NCBI RefSeq assembly: GCF_019175385.1
Contig: NC_083338.1
Span: 87,999,777-88,063,776 of the forward strand
Length of the DNA stretch: 64,000 nt
Reading direction: 5' to 3'
Source of the DNA: Lycium barbarum
Lineage: Eukaryota > Streptophyta > Magnoliopsida > Solanales > Solanaceae
Positions 35,702 to 49,643 of this stretch are shown here, one piece after another. The notes under the pieces were generated by a model. That model saw nothing but the letters and a program-made list of their open reading frames with translations, ran no database searches and was not told where the DNA came from. The first letter of the stretch is position 1. The number at the start of each line of letters is the position of its first letter. A program made the translations under genes and the position numbers.

Positions 35702-36060
35702 ATTGAATCTTTGACAACCTTTATTCTCTTTTTACCTAATTCAGCAAACAGATCAGGAAAACTCAAAAAGGGAAGATTGAACAGAAGAAAATTCGATATT
35801 ATTTAATACGAATCTGAGGAGGTTTTCTTTGTCCAATTAGACAAAGCACAAATCATTGAAAAATCAGCACAAAGAAAAAGATATTAGGGTTTCCGACCAT
35901 TCATGAAGTATGGATACAGAGAGAGAGAGAGACTTACAAATTGGTATCGATGGAGAGGAAGGAATATAGCTAGCTACCAAACAAGAACTTCAATGAGTTG
36001 AAGAGGATCAAATAGTAAGGGTTAATAAACTTGCTTTTGTCGACTTGGGTTGGGACGATG

Positions 36061-38356
36061 TGGATGGGTTACCCGGTTTAGTTATACCCGATTCGATTTC
36101 ATAATGAAATGTGGGCTTGTAATTATTGAACCCCTAAGGCCCAATGTCCTAGAGGGCAGCCCAAAGTTATTCCATTTTGCAAGGGGTCATTGGCAATTTT
36201 GTCCCTATTTTGTCCTGGTCTTTAATTTTTCGTCCTCAACGCAAACAACTTTTTCGCTGGTAATATGTTTATATTTTTGCATCCCACAAGTTATGCTCTG
36301 TTTCCTTAAAGAACTTATTCCCCGCTAGACATAAGTTCGATTTTAAAGGACAAAAGTAAAGAAAACTCATTTCAGGGACAAAAATTAAGGAGCAATCCAT
36401 TTGAAGGTCAACTCGTGCAATTTCTTCCAATTTGCAAGAGTAGAAATTTTGAAACATTGGGCGTCGTAGCCACTGTTTGGACCCTTTTTGAATGATTTAC
36501 AATAATGACCTAGAAGGTGGCTGGTCATGTAATTTTGACCCTATTTGTCCAAGGACAAACTTGTAAGCAACGAATTTTGACCTTTAACCTTGAAAGTTTG
36601 TCCATGAAGCAATTGGGGGTCAAAAATTCAAAACCACTCATTTCCAAAATCATTAAGTATAATTTTCTATATTTGACTATTAGCCATTGTTCATAATGTA
36701 ACTTGAAATTACTTTTCTATCTTGAAACATGAAAAATACTGAAACTCGAAACTTTTACAAGTAAACTTTTAAGACATCTAGAAAAATTTCTCTAGATAAA
36801 ACTCCAAGTACTGGAGTTCGAATCGAATTCTCAAATTTCGTTTGCACTTTAAAATGTATAAATATCGTCTCGTGATCGTTGTCATTTAGATGTGTCGTGA
36901 ATGTGTTGGCCTACATATCCTCTCTTGCCTAAATCTGATGTAAATCAATAAGAGTCGGATCATGTGGAAAATGATGTGACACAACAAACACAGATAACAT
37001 CGGGCCAGTAATAAAATATTATTCTTTTAATCCGTGAGTAACAAATTGGTATATAAACCGACTATAGGAACATATAAGAAAGAACCAATAGTTAAAATCA
37101 ATATTAACTAATGAATGTCGGGAGCAAGCTGTACATTTCGTCGATCATAGCCTTGCCAAAAATATTTTTTTCTAAAGTCATGGTCTACAACTGGGAACTC
37201 AATGACAAAATTCTAGACTTCATGGTTCCACAACTGAAAATTCAGATCATGCAGCTTGCAAACTCCAAGAACAATTTTTGGAGTTTAAACTTTAGCTACT
37301 AGTTCCTTGGGATATTTGGAACTTCTGCAACAATACCATTCGATTTCAAGCTCAACTCGAATTTTAATTTTCAAAACCAACATAAACCCCTTCAATATTC
37401 TTTACTTGAATTCTCAATTCCATATTCGATTTTAGTTGATTCATTAATAAATGACATAAACCCTTCAATGTCATTCATTTGAATCCTCAATTCCACATTC
37501 TATATTAGTTGATTCATCTACACGACTCAAAATCATTTCTCCAAACTAATACTAACACAAAGCAACTATTAAATTTGAAAAACAATCATAAATTTTCCAA
37601 TTTACATTTCTGCCCTTGAAAAACGAGCTATATACTTTAGTTTATTTCATATTTTCTGACTGATAATTTTAAAAAATAAATTCAAACAGTACGAATAATC
37701 ACTAGCCTAACCTTTGGTACCAAGATGATACTAAACAAAGTGAAAAACATGAACATGAAAAACAACTTGAAATCAAAAATAAAAGTTAAACAGTATTTAG
37801 GATTAGATCCTAAACATCCCCAAATTAGTACAAATTAAATACCTAAGCTAAGAAATTCCTCAAGATATTGATAACTCATACAAATTCTCTGCAAAGTAAT
37901 TAGGCAGTCAAGCAATTCACTACTTACTACTTACTTACTAACCAAAGCAATAAAGTACTAAAGAAAAAAAAGATGGGACTCATGGATGCATAAAAACTCA
38001 TAAAGAAGGTAATTGACATGTTACCTATGTTCATAGCAGTCTAGGAGGAAATAGTACAAGGGCATTAATTATTCATAATCATAACTAATGCCGTTGCAAG
38101 TTTCTCAAAATATACCTAATAGGCTATTAAAACCTAATTAAACAAGCTGTGGAAAGTGGGTCATTTGCAATATTGCTACATCACTTTGGCCATTTGCAAT
38201 ATTAACACCAAAACCATGTCTTGCAGTATTAGTTTGCAATCACACATAACTTTAATTTGCGTTACCAATAATTTTGGATTCCCAATAACTCTTTAATATC
38301 GTCTTCCCCCATTAACCTTGATACTGAAGCGCCAATATTTCTTTCCCTTCTTCATT
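36061..38356. other. AT-rich intergenic stretch between two - strand genes
   Basis: Nothing coding can be supported. Two imperfect copies of 'catgaacccttcaatgtcattcatttgaatcctcaattcc'-like text occur near 37381-37505, a short local duplication. Confidence 0.4.
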
Positions 38357-38610
38357 TAAGAGCCTGTTTGGATGGGCTTAAACCTATAAGCTGTTCTTAT
38401 AAGCTAAAAAAAATAAGTTGGAGTAGTCTAACTTATTTTTTTTGGTTTATAAACTGTTTTCAGCTTATAAGTTGCTTTAGATAAGCTAAATCAAATGGAC
38501 CCAATTATTTTTTTGAGCTTATTTTAAGCACAAAATGACTTTAAGCTGGTCAGTCAAACACTCAAAAAAAAACTAAAAACAACTTATAAGCCAATCCAAA
38601 CGGGCTCTAA
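38357..38610. mobile_element. PIF/Harbinger (Tourist-like) MITE with TAA TSD
   Basis: The element 38360-38607 (248 bp) starts gagcctgtttggatgggctta and ends taagccaatccaaacgggctc, imperfect inverted termini of the PIF/Harbinger type. It is flanked by TAA at 38357-38359 and 38608-38610. The inside is made of further 'cttataagct' palindromes. Confidence 0.88.
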
Positions 38611-38980
38611 GAGTGCTTTGGACCTACTCTTATTAAAGCAAACTACTTTTCACTTCCACTTTCAAAATACCAGCTCTGCTAAACACCATGAATACCAAGA
38701 AAATATCATGTCACTCACGATAATACATTCAATAATTCCTTCCTGTGCATTTACCTCTTCTGCAATCTTAATCAACAATAACTTCTCAAGAAATTTCCCT
38801 CAATGGGAGACATCATACTATTATTTTGCCTTAAACGTCAAAATCCACCCAAGTTATAAGGCACAAAAAATGCCATAAAATCAATTCAAAAACAACACTA
38901 TCCACATACATAAAAGTTCAACTTGTGAAGTGCCATGAAAACTTAGTAACAAGTCTCCAACTGAACATATTCTAGTTAGC

Positions 38981-41900
38981 CTAAAATATTCCCGTAAGCA
39001 GATTCGCAGCAGTGGAGATAGCTGCTCCTGTGATGGCACACTGCACCACCTGTTCATGAGAACGATCTTCCAGTGTAAAAGCCAGAGCTGCACCAGTTAT
39101 TGCTCCTGCCAAGGCACTATTTTTCTGCAAGGAGAATGTTTCAATAATTAGACCAACCTCAAAATAGTCCACAAGAAATATATACAACACAACAACAAAG
39201 TCATCCCCCACTTGCAACAGATGGCGATGAAGTTGCGCTATTGCCTACGAAACTGCCTGTATGAGCTTTGATCATATTGCTAGTCTCAAGGACGGTTGGG
39301 AGGAAGGGGGGAAAGGAGGGGGACGGGGGCTGGAGAAGAAGGGGGGGGGGGGGGGTGTGATAGGTTCGGAGCCTGCATAAAACTAGTTTATCGTCTACAA
39401 GAAACATATGTATGGGAAGAAAGTGTCGCATGAACACAAAACTCGCATGAATCAACTCTAAACGAATAATCAAGGTGGTGAAGTTGCTTTTGAAATGGAG
39501 AAAGGCACAGATTCAACATGAACCACATGAAAAGCATGTGAACAAATAATCACGGACAGACGCGAGAAGAAACCACGGGAAGATACTGGTCCTACCAGTG
39601 AATTAGCAACAACTAGCCAACATGAAAACATATGACCATGCTTCAACAAGAAGAAAAACTGACCCAATCGTGAACACCGCGTGCCTCTTTCAATCCATAA
39701 GTAAGTCCAGAGTACATCCCTACAGCTAGTCCTACAGAAGTGATGGTAAATCATTATAAGTCCTGTTAATAAAATGGGTCCAACAGAAAGTCCATCTATT
39801 TCCCAATGGAATCAATTAAAACTTATCCATTTATAATCCTCCACTAGTTGGATTAATGGATCATCGTATTGGAAATGATTACAAAATGCACGTGTCGTTA
39901 GAAGGACTTCTAAAGTGCATAGACATATGGTATACCACCTAATTACCATATTTCCTCCAGGACTTCTAAAATACATATATATGGTATACCACCTAATTGC
40001 CCCATTTCCTTTATGGCGAAGAAAGAAAAACTAAGGAACCTGCAAATATCAGAAAAACCAGCGTATAGGGTGAAATTGACCGGTGAATTATGAATGCAAT
40101 GTATCAGTGAGCAGTCACATCCACGAAGGAGATAAAACTCTACCATTGACCAAATAAAAAGAATGAACTTTCCACTTTTCTAGTGAAATCTTCTTTAAGA
40201 TATTATTTTGTGGCCAACCCATTCATATATGCCATTAGACTAGCACACCGAGTATTATTCCTTGCTGCCGCTAGGATAAGGATAGTATGAGCTCCCTTTC
40301 AAGGGGGAGGGGCCCTGATTCTTAGATATAAACGTAGTTTCACAGTTTTGTCTGATTAATATTCTGACTGCTCTTTTGGTGAGTATCAATAAATCATGGG
40401 TTTTGGTTATTAAGGGGGGTACAAATCACAATCACTTAAACTCGAATTGCAAAATTTGGAGAAAAACTAAGAGAGTAGGCTTACCCCATTGCACAGATTC
40501 TTTTCCGGTGCTCTTTACCTGAAAAGATTGCATAAGATAATGTTTACACTGTTGAGCAAAGCTTCAAAGTATTAAACTACAAACGAAAAGCAATTCTCAA
40601 CGTGATTAACCATATTTTCCACATCTTCCCATGATGGTCTCATTTAATCCACAAACAAACTAGGAAATTCACTACCCCACCAATATTCTTGTCTATTCAA
40701 CATATTGAAAGCAGTTCCAAAAGAAGACAAGACAGCGACAGAGGAATATCTTACCAGGGCCTCAACTGACTTTCTGTTGGTCTCCCCTGCATCCAATATT
40801 ACAAGAAAGTGAATAATAATAGCTTATATATTCACAAATTTAACTCATATGATGCATCAAACTAGATAATAAACAAAAAAGGGAATTTATAACACGATGT
40901 TTTACAATTTAGTTAAGTAACCTACACCATTCAAGGTATTCAACATCAAATGGTACTTAACATCAAAGCGAACGAATTAATTGTTTTTACTTTGAAAGAG
41001 AATATCTTAATTTGGGGAATAGGATAATGCTCACATTCCACATTTTCATACACGGAGACACTTATCCCCAGTAATTTTTCCAGTATCGTTCTTGCAACTT
41101 AATTTGATAGACATCAATTAGACTAGTAGGAAATAATCACATAAATGAACAGGATGAAATAGGTATATTGTCTACCATTAAATATGGTATGCTAAAAAAG
41201 ATTGATATGTACTCCCCAAATTTTTAGTGTCTTACTTCCCAAGTTAAGTGTCTTACTTTCCTTTTTTTCCTTTCTGATCTATTCCAAAAAGAGTGGTTCT
41301 TTCTATACTTAGTAAGTTGACAATTCGTCCTATATGACAAGTTTAAAACTTACAGGGCATTTTAATACATTAAACACATCACATTACACACATCTTAACG
41401 TAGGACCACAACCACAAGATTCAAAAGTCGCTTGTTATTTCTTAAACTTTTGGCACAAATCTCATTTGTGCCCAGTCAAACACTTAACTTAAATTGGGAT
41501 GGAGGGAGTAATATTTAAAGCTTAGTCCGTAACTGTAATATTCTCAATAAATCTAGAAGATCTATGAAAGTAATTACATCATAGTAGTTCGCAAAATCAA
41601 ATACAAAGAAGATATGAAGGCAACAGAAAACTTTTCATATTTGAATCCCTGTGTTCTCTTGTTCGTAAGTATAACTACACATAAAGAGACTAAAAAGGAA
41701 AGAGGACCACACAAAACACTAGGATACTTACCTCTAAGGTCTGGAAATCGATTCTTCTTGGGACCAGTGATCTCTGGTGGTATGCTGGTAGTATCTCCAC
41801 TGCCACCTAATACATCAATTCTACTTAAAATACTACTCACTCTATAAACTCCGAAATTCTGAAATATACACTCGCACACTTGTTTTGCCAAAAAAAAAAA

Positions 41901-42191
41901 AAAAAAGGATAAAAGATAGGCTCACTTTCAGAGGCAGTGAAATAAGCCTCACGAGCAACCGCTTGAACAGCACCAATCTGATCATGAAAACAATCACAAT
42001 ATTAATGCACACAAAAGAACACAAATAAAATGACAGTTAATATGAACAGAATATATATTGAGATTTGAGTATACTCCTGCAGCTTTGACGAAGCTTTCAG
42101 CAATACGGTTAAGAAGAGGATGTCCCAAATCAAAGAAACCTCCCTTATCAAACCCATGCAGCAATGATCGAGTCTCCAAGTTACTGTTCAT
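38981..42191 (-). CDS. OEP16-2: OEP16-2, seed-type plastid outer-envelope pore protein (173 aa, 7 exons)
   Basis: Exons from the start: 42191-42075, 41977-41926, 41806-41732, 40786-40755, 40518-40485, 39731-39664, 39124-38981 (522 nt with stop). All splice sites are GT-AG; the sixth intron starts GTCAGT. The protein starts [20 protein letters not shown], then [20 protein letters not shown] and [11 protein letters not shown] in the first membrane helix. Next comes the long OEP16-S loop ([14 protein letters not shown]), then the PRAT-type glycine-rich helices ([45 protein letters not shown]). The family, related to Tim17/22/23, forms amino-acid-selective channels in the outer chloroplast envelope, and the -2 isoform is seed-expressed. 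The length matches the family (about 175 aa) and the gene appears intact. Confidence 0.95.
39341..39355. repeat. G15 homopolymer in an OEP16-2 intron
   Basis: A run of 15 G in a local purine-rich patch (39297-39355) within the last intron (39125-39663). See the finding on G/C homopolymers. Confidence 0.95.
41210..41510. mobile_element. Stowaway-like MITE in an OEP16-2 intron
   Basis: The right end 'aaattgggatggagggag' followed by TA is a classic Stowaway terminus. The left end, TA then 'ctccccaaatttttagtgtc', is a shortened version. TA dinucleotides at 41210-41211 and 41509-41510 fit the TA target duplication of Tc1/mariner elements. It lies in the intron between exons 3 and 4. Confidence 0.7.
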
Positions 42192-42322
42192 TTTTCCTTT
42201 CACAAAACTAAAAACAAAACGCAAAACTTTGCAAGAAGATTGTAGAAGAAGAGAGAACAACAAAGCAAAAAGAGTGAACTATGAAGGTAGAGTTTATGGG
42301 GGTAAAGTTGGAGAGAAAATAG

Positions 42323-42353
42323 ACGCGTGGAAGTGACAACACGGGTACGTGTC
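42323..42353 (-). promoter_or_regulatory. ABRE and CE3-like motifs upstream of OEP16-2
   Basis: ACGTGTC, a strong ABA-response element, lies at 42347-42353, and ACGCGTG, a CE3-type coupling element, at 42323-42329. Both are 130-165 bp upstream of the start codon. The pair is the usual arrangement for ABA- and seed-maturation-regulated genes, which fits the known seed expression of OEP16-2. Activity here is inferred. Confidence 0.6.
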
Positions 42354-43193
42354 AATTCTTCTGAGTTCTGAAAACTGTAAAGCGGTCTTCGTGGCAAAGT
42401 TTGCGGTTTGAAAGAGCCCCAGCCTAAAAATCTTTTTACAAATATGGAATTCTTGTAACAACCTTGTTCGGGGTCACATTTTACCATTTTTATAGCATCA
42501 TGTTTTCCGTTGTGTGTTTCCATGATTTTTATATTCCTTTTTTACGTGACTATGTTACCTCTTAAATTGAAAATGAAATCCAAGAAAAATAACAATTTTT
42601 AACGAATAAGATATTGAAACACACTTAAACTAGATGAGATTGTCAATTATACTCTAAACTATGCGTGGGTCATATGACCAACCTCCCTTAACTTATTCTT
42701 TTTGTATTATTTCCCTCAGTCACAAATTACTGGCCACAAAAATAAGTGAAAATGTAGCATGTGCACACACATGCTAATTCATTCTTGCATCTTACACTAA
42801 AAATACACCCTGCATGCATCATGATTTTTTGGCATAGTAGATCAGATTTTCAACTTTTTTTCCCCATCCAAGTAGAGCTTTAATGTTGCTAAATTTACCT
42901 TAAGCTATGCTCAAATGTACTTTTTTGCAAATTGCCAAATAAGTTCCTTCTTTGAATACCTTTTTTTTTTATCTTTGTAATTTTAAATAAGCGCGTGTTT
43001 ACATATGCCGCGTTTTTACTTATTTTTAATCAGGTAATTAGTGAAAATGACAAATAATATGAAAACAACAAGTTTAGAGGAGTCATAGGCCCCGCGTAAT
43101 TTAGATATGCAATTGGCAATTTAATTATTATTTATGTATGTTTTTATGCCTTATTCCAATTCTTAATACTAACTGTTGGAACAAATAGGATGT
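42354..43193. other. Upstream flank of OEP16-2, otherwise featureless
   Basis: AT-rich sequence with T runs and no coding frame, RNA gene or terminal repeat that I can support. It ends where an LTR begins. Confidence 0.4.
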
Positions 43194-44148
43194 TGTCACG
43201 ACCCACTTCATGGATCGAGCGGACACCCACACTAACCCCCTCTTGGGCGAACCCTTCCCTTATTCTATCTCTTCGTCCATAAAACATGCGGAAATTAAAC
43301 AACAATTACACAACCGTCTCGACATATAAATAATGGAAAAGTGTGCGGCAATACAAGAGATAACCCCAAGGATCTGGTCTAAATCATAGTACAAGAGCCA
43401 CTATAAAGTACAAGTCTGAAATAAATACTAAAGTATCAAAATAAGGAGATACTGTCTCAGGAGTACAAAACAAAGACAAATATATAGAGAGGAGTCTCCG
43501 GGCTACAGATCCATCTAGTAGCTCATCCTGGGGACTCTGGCAAGTAGGCCTCGGGATCACTCGCAAGGCTCAGACGTGGATCCTGTGATGAACTTTGCAC
43601 TGAGAAAAAAGAGTACATCAAGAGTAGTATCAGTACAACACTAGTACTAGTAAGCATCATAGGCCGTCAACAATTAGTTTACATATATAAAGGAAAGAAA
43701 TTAACAAGTAAGTCGGTAAGAAGATAAGCAATCAAGTACAGTAAAAAACAGTCTCAAGTATAAAATTAGTCAAGTAAACAATATCAGTCCAGGAATGAGA
43801 TCAACCAAATGTACAATATGTCATGAACACAGTCAAGATGAATGAGTGAATGCGTATGAGATGAAGTAACGAAATGCACTGGCCAACCTTTGAACAATAC
43901 ACACATGCTAAGGGCAATGCCTCATAGTCATAACCCATGGGGGATCCGCGAAGTCCATGTACTCACATAGAAATATCCACTAGGGCTCACACAAAACACC
44001 ACCACTAGTTTTACTCAGAATACCAATATCTACTAGGGCTCACACAGAACGCCGCCGCTAAGGTTCACAAAGAAATTTCTTTTGTTACCTTTGCCAGTTG
44101 GGCCCACACAGAGTATCCTTATTTCCATAGTAATTATTGATGCATATG
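43194..44148 (-). mobile_element. Outer chromovirus LTR, segment 1
   Basis: The + strand begins TGTCACGACCCACTT at 43194, the usual + strand edge of this LTR class. It runs to 44148, where a younger element has inserted. The pre-insertion text '...attgatgc atatg catggatgat...' is restored by removing 44149-51540 and resembles 53955-53985 of the related LTR C. The LTR continues at 51541 and 57476. Confidence 0.75.
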
Positions 44149-46566
44149 TGTCACGACCCAACTCGGGGCCGCGACGAGCACCCGGTGCTAGCCCACCCGG
44201 GCACCCTCTTAGCTTACTCTTATGCTTACATCTAGGTGAGCCACATAATTATACATTCATTTCCATTCATTCGTCAACTAGTCCCATTTGGACAACAACC
44301 CATTTATATCATCATAGGCATCTATGCCACATCAATGTGCATGGGCCTACGTGGCCGACAAAATGATATACTAAACATAGGCCGACAAGGCCAACACATC
44401 TACCCACACACACACATATCTACGAGCCTCTAAGAGTATAACATATCACATTAGCGGGACAGGACCCCGCTATGCCCATTATTATATACACAAAAGAATG
44501 AGTACCCAAAAGATATGGCTCCGAAGGAAATTGAGCTCTCTATGTAATCTCCAAATAGGCAGCTATGGATCAAGTCTGTCTCCCTGTGCACCTGCGGGCA
44601 TGACGCAGCGTCCACAAACAAAAGGACGTCAGTACGAAGAATTTACTTAGTATGTAAAGCGTGATTAACATCAATATAGAAGCATCATAGACAATATGTG
44701 AAGTGGCACAGGAGGGAAGACAATAATATCATCATCATGGCACTTACCTGCCTTTCATAGGAACTTTCCATTTCTCATGCGTATTTCATAATAGTGCTCG
44801 TACCCTACTTGGGCTCATATTCGCATACATGTCCTTATTCGTATTCGTATACATAGTCTTCTCACATTCATATTCATATTATATACATAGCTATACACTT
44901 ATATACATACATAGCGTGCCCGACCATAAGGTTTGGTGTTTCATACGTACTTATCCAACCAAGGCTCAATGTTATTTCTACCTGGCCCTACCAAGGCTTC
45001 AGGGTTATCTGTACCATCTACAGAGGTGTGCACGCGTTACGTAATCGTATACATACTTTATACATAATCATATACATATATCCTACCCGGCGTTATAAGC
45101 TCGGGGTATCATTATAGCCCTTCATAGGCACATATAAGTATAATAGCCCGTAGGCACCTTTGGCATCATTATTATTATTATCGTCATCACTATCTTCGTC
45201 ATTATTGCTACATCCATATATTAGGCTTACTCGTCATATGAGGGGCGTAGTACAATCATAGTACATGTTAAGGATCGTGAGCTTATGAGCTCGGAGTGTC
45301 AATCACTTGAATACAACATACTCATATAGAGGAATTAGAAGTTTGGCCAAGAATCATGCCTTATGAAAGAAGGGTTAGCCTTACATACCTTTTCGTCGGA
45401 CTATTCTACACTTGCACGTTTCCTTCCAATGCTAGCGTCTATACCTTCATTAATATCATCACAATGGTCATTAGTCATTCACATCATCCACATTATCTAG
45501 ATTTCTCAATTTGCTTCTAATTCTCCTATATTTGTGGTCATGACCTCCAACTTCGTCCATTCGTCTAAAGTGTCTAGTTCATGATCTTAGTACCATTTAT
45601 AATACATTCATATCGTAACACAACAACATTCATAATTCAATTCAAACTATTCCTCAAAATGTCACTATTCACCATTCATGACCTAGTTGACCACATTTTC
45701 TACAATCCATGTATTTTAATTCTCCAATACTTTAAACATCTTGTAAAAATCATGAATCTTACCTTAGAAGTTGTAGGAACAAGCTTTGGTTGATAATACT
45801 CTTATTTGAGCAAAACCCTAGTTTTTCTCCATTTGGATTTCTTGACTTGGATGATCCTTGATGATTCCCTTATCCTTGATTCACTTGTCTTAATGTTATT
45901 GATGGCTTATAATCCTTGAAAACTCATATAATAAATGTAGAGAAAAGTTTTAGAGAGAAGTGGTGTAATGTTGTAATGAAATAAGACAAGTCTTGATCCT
46001 CACATTTAATGAATTGAAAAATCTGTGCTGGGTGAACAGTGGTCGTCCATGGAGGTTTACGGTCCGTATTTCAGTTTACGGACCGTCCCTCGTGGTCGTC
46101 TTTAAGCTTAAGCAGAACCAGAAACTTAAGGCTGCATGCATGGTGATTTACGACCATGGTTTACGGGCAGTAAATCACTTTACGGTCCGTATTCCAGGTC
46201 GTATTATACCTTTTCCTCAGCTGGCAGAAAGTTGAAGTTTGGCATGCCAGTTTACGACCTGGCAGTTTACGGACCGTACTGCACTTTACGGTCCGTATTT
46301 TGCAATTTACGACCACTGGGCAGTTGCAATTCTGCAACTTCCCATATTTCTTAGACTTCTCATTTTAATCACCCCCGTCCATGCACATGCATTGCTCACC
46401 TTGTATCTCATCTTAACTTAGCCAACTTCCTCATCTCACATCGGATACTTTCGAAATCTCGCCTAAGGTCATCAAACGTCGTTTCTTGCTCATAGACATC
46501 ATGCACTCATATTCATCACTAGTTCATTCACTTGCGTACCAACGGAAAATTTTCCGAGGTGTAACA

Positions 46567-46602
46567 TTCTCCCCCCCTTAAGAACATTCGTCCTCGAATG
46601 TT
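46567..46602 (-). other. Polypurine tract and adjacent hairpin of the Tekay-like element
   Basis: On the - strand AAGGGGGGGAGAA (46579-46567) directly precedes the LTR start TGTTACACC, the usual site of plus-strand priming. Next to it, 46583-46602 is a perfect hairpin: stem aacattcg / cgaatgtt (8 bp) with loop tcct. See the findings for a covarying partner at 58062-58077. Confidence 0.85.
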
Positions 46603-46771
46603 AAAGTCTTCGGGGGTTCTATAAAAATTTCGCCAGAGTTTCCTCTGTAATGTGGCACTACCACCCTGTCACAACAACCCAAAATAACAATGCCTCACAG
46701 GGCAATAATACAACAGCACTAGAAATTTGGCCACACACGACCTGAATGTATAAAAGGGAATCATACATACC

Positions 46772-48316
46772 TCATGATCTCGACGTCTCATCTTGGACTT
46801 CTCCCAATGGCTGAAATAAATGTGGGTATTTGGATCTCATATTCTCTTCCGCTTCCCATGTCATTTTCTCTCGATTGTTATTTCTCCACAGAACTTTAAT
46901 TGAGGCCACTTCTTTGTTTCTAAGCCTTCGTACTTGCCTATCTAATATGGCAATGGGTATTTCATCATAAGTTAACTTTTCTGTCACTTGAATATCATTC
47001 ACTGGGACGATCCTCGTAGGATCTCCAACACACTTTCGAAGCATCGAGACATGAAATACTGGATGGACCGACTCCAAATCTGGAGGTAGATCTAGCCCAT
47101 AGGCCACTTTGCCTATTTTTCGCACAACCTCATAGGGTCCGATATACCGGGGACTGAGCTTCCCCTTTTTGCCAAATCTCATAACGCCTTTCATTGGCGA
47201 CACTTTCAAGAATACCCAATCCTTAACTTGGAACACTAAGCCCCTTCGACGATTATCCGCATAGGACTTCTGGCGACTTTGAGCCGCTAACAACCGATCT
47301 TGTATAAGCTTGACTTTCTCTATAGCTTGCTGGACCAAATCTGGCCCTATCAACTTGGCCTCTCCAGTTTCGAACCACCCAATCGGGGATCTACACTTTT
47401 GCCCATATAAAGCCTCATACGGCGCCATTTGAATGCTAGAATGATAACTGTTATTGTAAGCAAACTCAATGAGTGGCAAATGGTCATCCCAATTTCCTCC
47501 GAAATCTATCATACATGCCCGTAACATATCTTCAAGAGTCTGAATAGTACGTTCAGCTTGCCCATCGGTCTGGGGGTGAAATGCCGTGCTAAGGCGCACT
47601 TGGGTCCCTAAACCCTCTTGGAAAGACCTCCAAATATTGGCTGTAAACTGAGTTCCCCTATCGGAGATAATAGATACTGGAACACCGTGGAGTCTCACTA
47701 TCTCTTTAAGATAAATCTTTGCGTAATCTTCAGCCACATAGGTCGTCCTGACCGGTAAGAAATGAGCTGATTTAGTGAGTCTATCCACGATCACCCATAT
47801 GGAATCATATTTACGTCGAGAACGGGGTAAGCCTGAAATGAAATCCATATTAATCACTTCCCACTTCCACATCGGGATTTCTATAGCTTGCAATAAGCCA
47901 CCCGGCTTTTGGTGCTCGATCTTCACTTGTTGGCAATTAGGACATTGAGCTACAAATTCCGCTACGTCTTTCTTCGTCCCATTCCACCAATATATAGACT
48001 TAAGATCATGATACATTTTCGTCGCTCCGGGGTGAACGGAGTAACGGGAAAAATGAGCTTCCCTCAATATTTGGTGACGTAGACCTACCACATCGGGAAC
48101 ACATAACCTGCCTCGACATCGGAGAACTCCGGCTTCCGAAATATCAAATGATGACTCCTCCTTCTGAGGGAGTGTATCTCTGTACTGCATTAGCATGGGA
48201 TCCTCATATTGTCGCTCTTTTACTTCCGCTACTAGCGATGAAACTGCTGAATTCTGAATAGCAGCTCCGCTGCTACCTGAGTCTACCAGTCGGACTCCTA
48301 GGCTAGCTAACTGCTA
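46772..48316 (-). pseudogene. Tekay-like integrase with chromodomain
   Basis: The frame 48196-46772 has the HHCC-type region (HFSRYSVHPGATKMYHDL, CPNCQQVK) and the integrase core. The core Asp lies in INMDFISGLPRSRR, the second in IISDRGTQFT and the Glu in TDGQAERTIQTLEDML. A SH3-like GPYEVVRKIG and a chromodomain-like end, VLWRNNNREKMTWEAEE, MRSKYPHLF, follow. The last is typical of Tekay/Del chromoviruses, which use it to target chromatin. The same frame is open upstream to the TAG at 48314-48316, one codon before CAG; a C-to-T change there would explain it. Ends at a stop at 46772. Confidence 0.9.
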
Positions 48317-49643
48317 AATATCACGGGCCATCTCTTTCTTTTCTGGTCGTACATCACTTAGACTTCCCATCGACCTACGGCTAAGAGCATCAGCCACAAC
48401 ATTTGCCTTTCCGGGGTGGTACAGGATATCAACATCGTAATCCTTTAGCAACTCCAACCATCGTCGTTGTCGCAAATTCAACTCTTTCTGCTTGAAGATA
48501 TACTGAAGGATCTTATGATCTGTATAAACATCCACATGGACACCATATAAATAATGTCGCCATATCTTTAATGCATGGACCACTGCGGCCAATTCTAAAT
48601 CGTGGGTTGGATAGTTCTGTTCATGTTTCCGTAATTGTCTAGAAACATACGCAATCACCTTACCATTTTGCATCAATACACAACCTAGCCCGACGCCTGA
48701 AGCATCACAATAAATAACATATCCTTCCAATCCCTCTGGAAGTGTCAAGACTGGGGCTGAAGTCAATCGGTCTTTCAACTCTTGGAAACTACGCTCGCAA
48801 GCATCTGTCCATTGAAACTTAGCTGACTTCTGAGTCAACTGGGTGAGTGGCGCAGAAATAGAAGTAAAACCCTCAACAAATCTTCTGTAATAGTTTGCTA
48901 AGCCCAAAAGGCTACGAACCTCCGTAGGAGTCGTGGGCCTTGGCCAAGTCTTCACGGCCTCGATCTTTTGGCTATCCACTCGAATACCATCAGCTACAAC
49001 AATATGGCCCAGAAATGATACCGAGTTCAACCAAAACTCACACTTGGAGAATTTTGCAAACAACTCTCGAGCTCGAAGAACTAACAATACGCAAGTGATC
49101 CGCATGTTCTGCCTCGGATCTAGAATACACTAGGATATCATCGATGAATACAATCACGAATAGATCCAGAAAAGGTCTGAATACATTGTTCATTAAGTCC
49201 ATAAACACTGCCGGGGCATTAGTTAACCCAAACGACATTACTCGGAACTCGAAATGGCCATATCTTGTTCTGAAAGATGTCTTAGGGATATCTTTCTCCC
49301 TAACTCTTACTTGGTGATACCCGGACCTCAAATCAATCTTTGAAAACCATTTGGCACCTTGCAATTGATCAAATAAATCATCAATCCTCGGGAGGGGATA
49401 CTTGTTCTTAATCGTCACATTATTCAATTGCCGATCATCAATGCACATTCTCAAGGAGCCATCCTTCTTCCGGACGAACAATACGGGTGCCCCCCACGGA
49501 GATGAACTAGTCCTAATGAAGCCTTTATCAAGAAAGTCCCTCAATTGCTCCTTCAACTCTTTCAATTCCGCGGGTGCCATTCTATATGGGGGAATAGATA
49601 TGGGTTTAGTGTCTGGCAACACATAAAGCGTGATTAACATCAA
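48317..49643 (-). pseudogene. Tekay-like reverse transcriptase and RNase H, 5'-truncated and frameshifted
   Basis: 49643-49038 gives RT from [14 protein letters not shown] through [14 protein letters not shown] and [13 protein letters not shown] to [13 protein letters not shown] with the two active-site Asp residues. A frame change near 49100 leads to 49105-48314: [34 protein letters not shown], the RNase H Asp in [36 protein letters not shown] and [11 protein letters not shown]. The first part of RT was lost in the deletion that fused it to the LTR at 49624; the first 11 residues in this frame (MMLITLY...) are LTR sequence. Confidence 0.9.
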
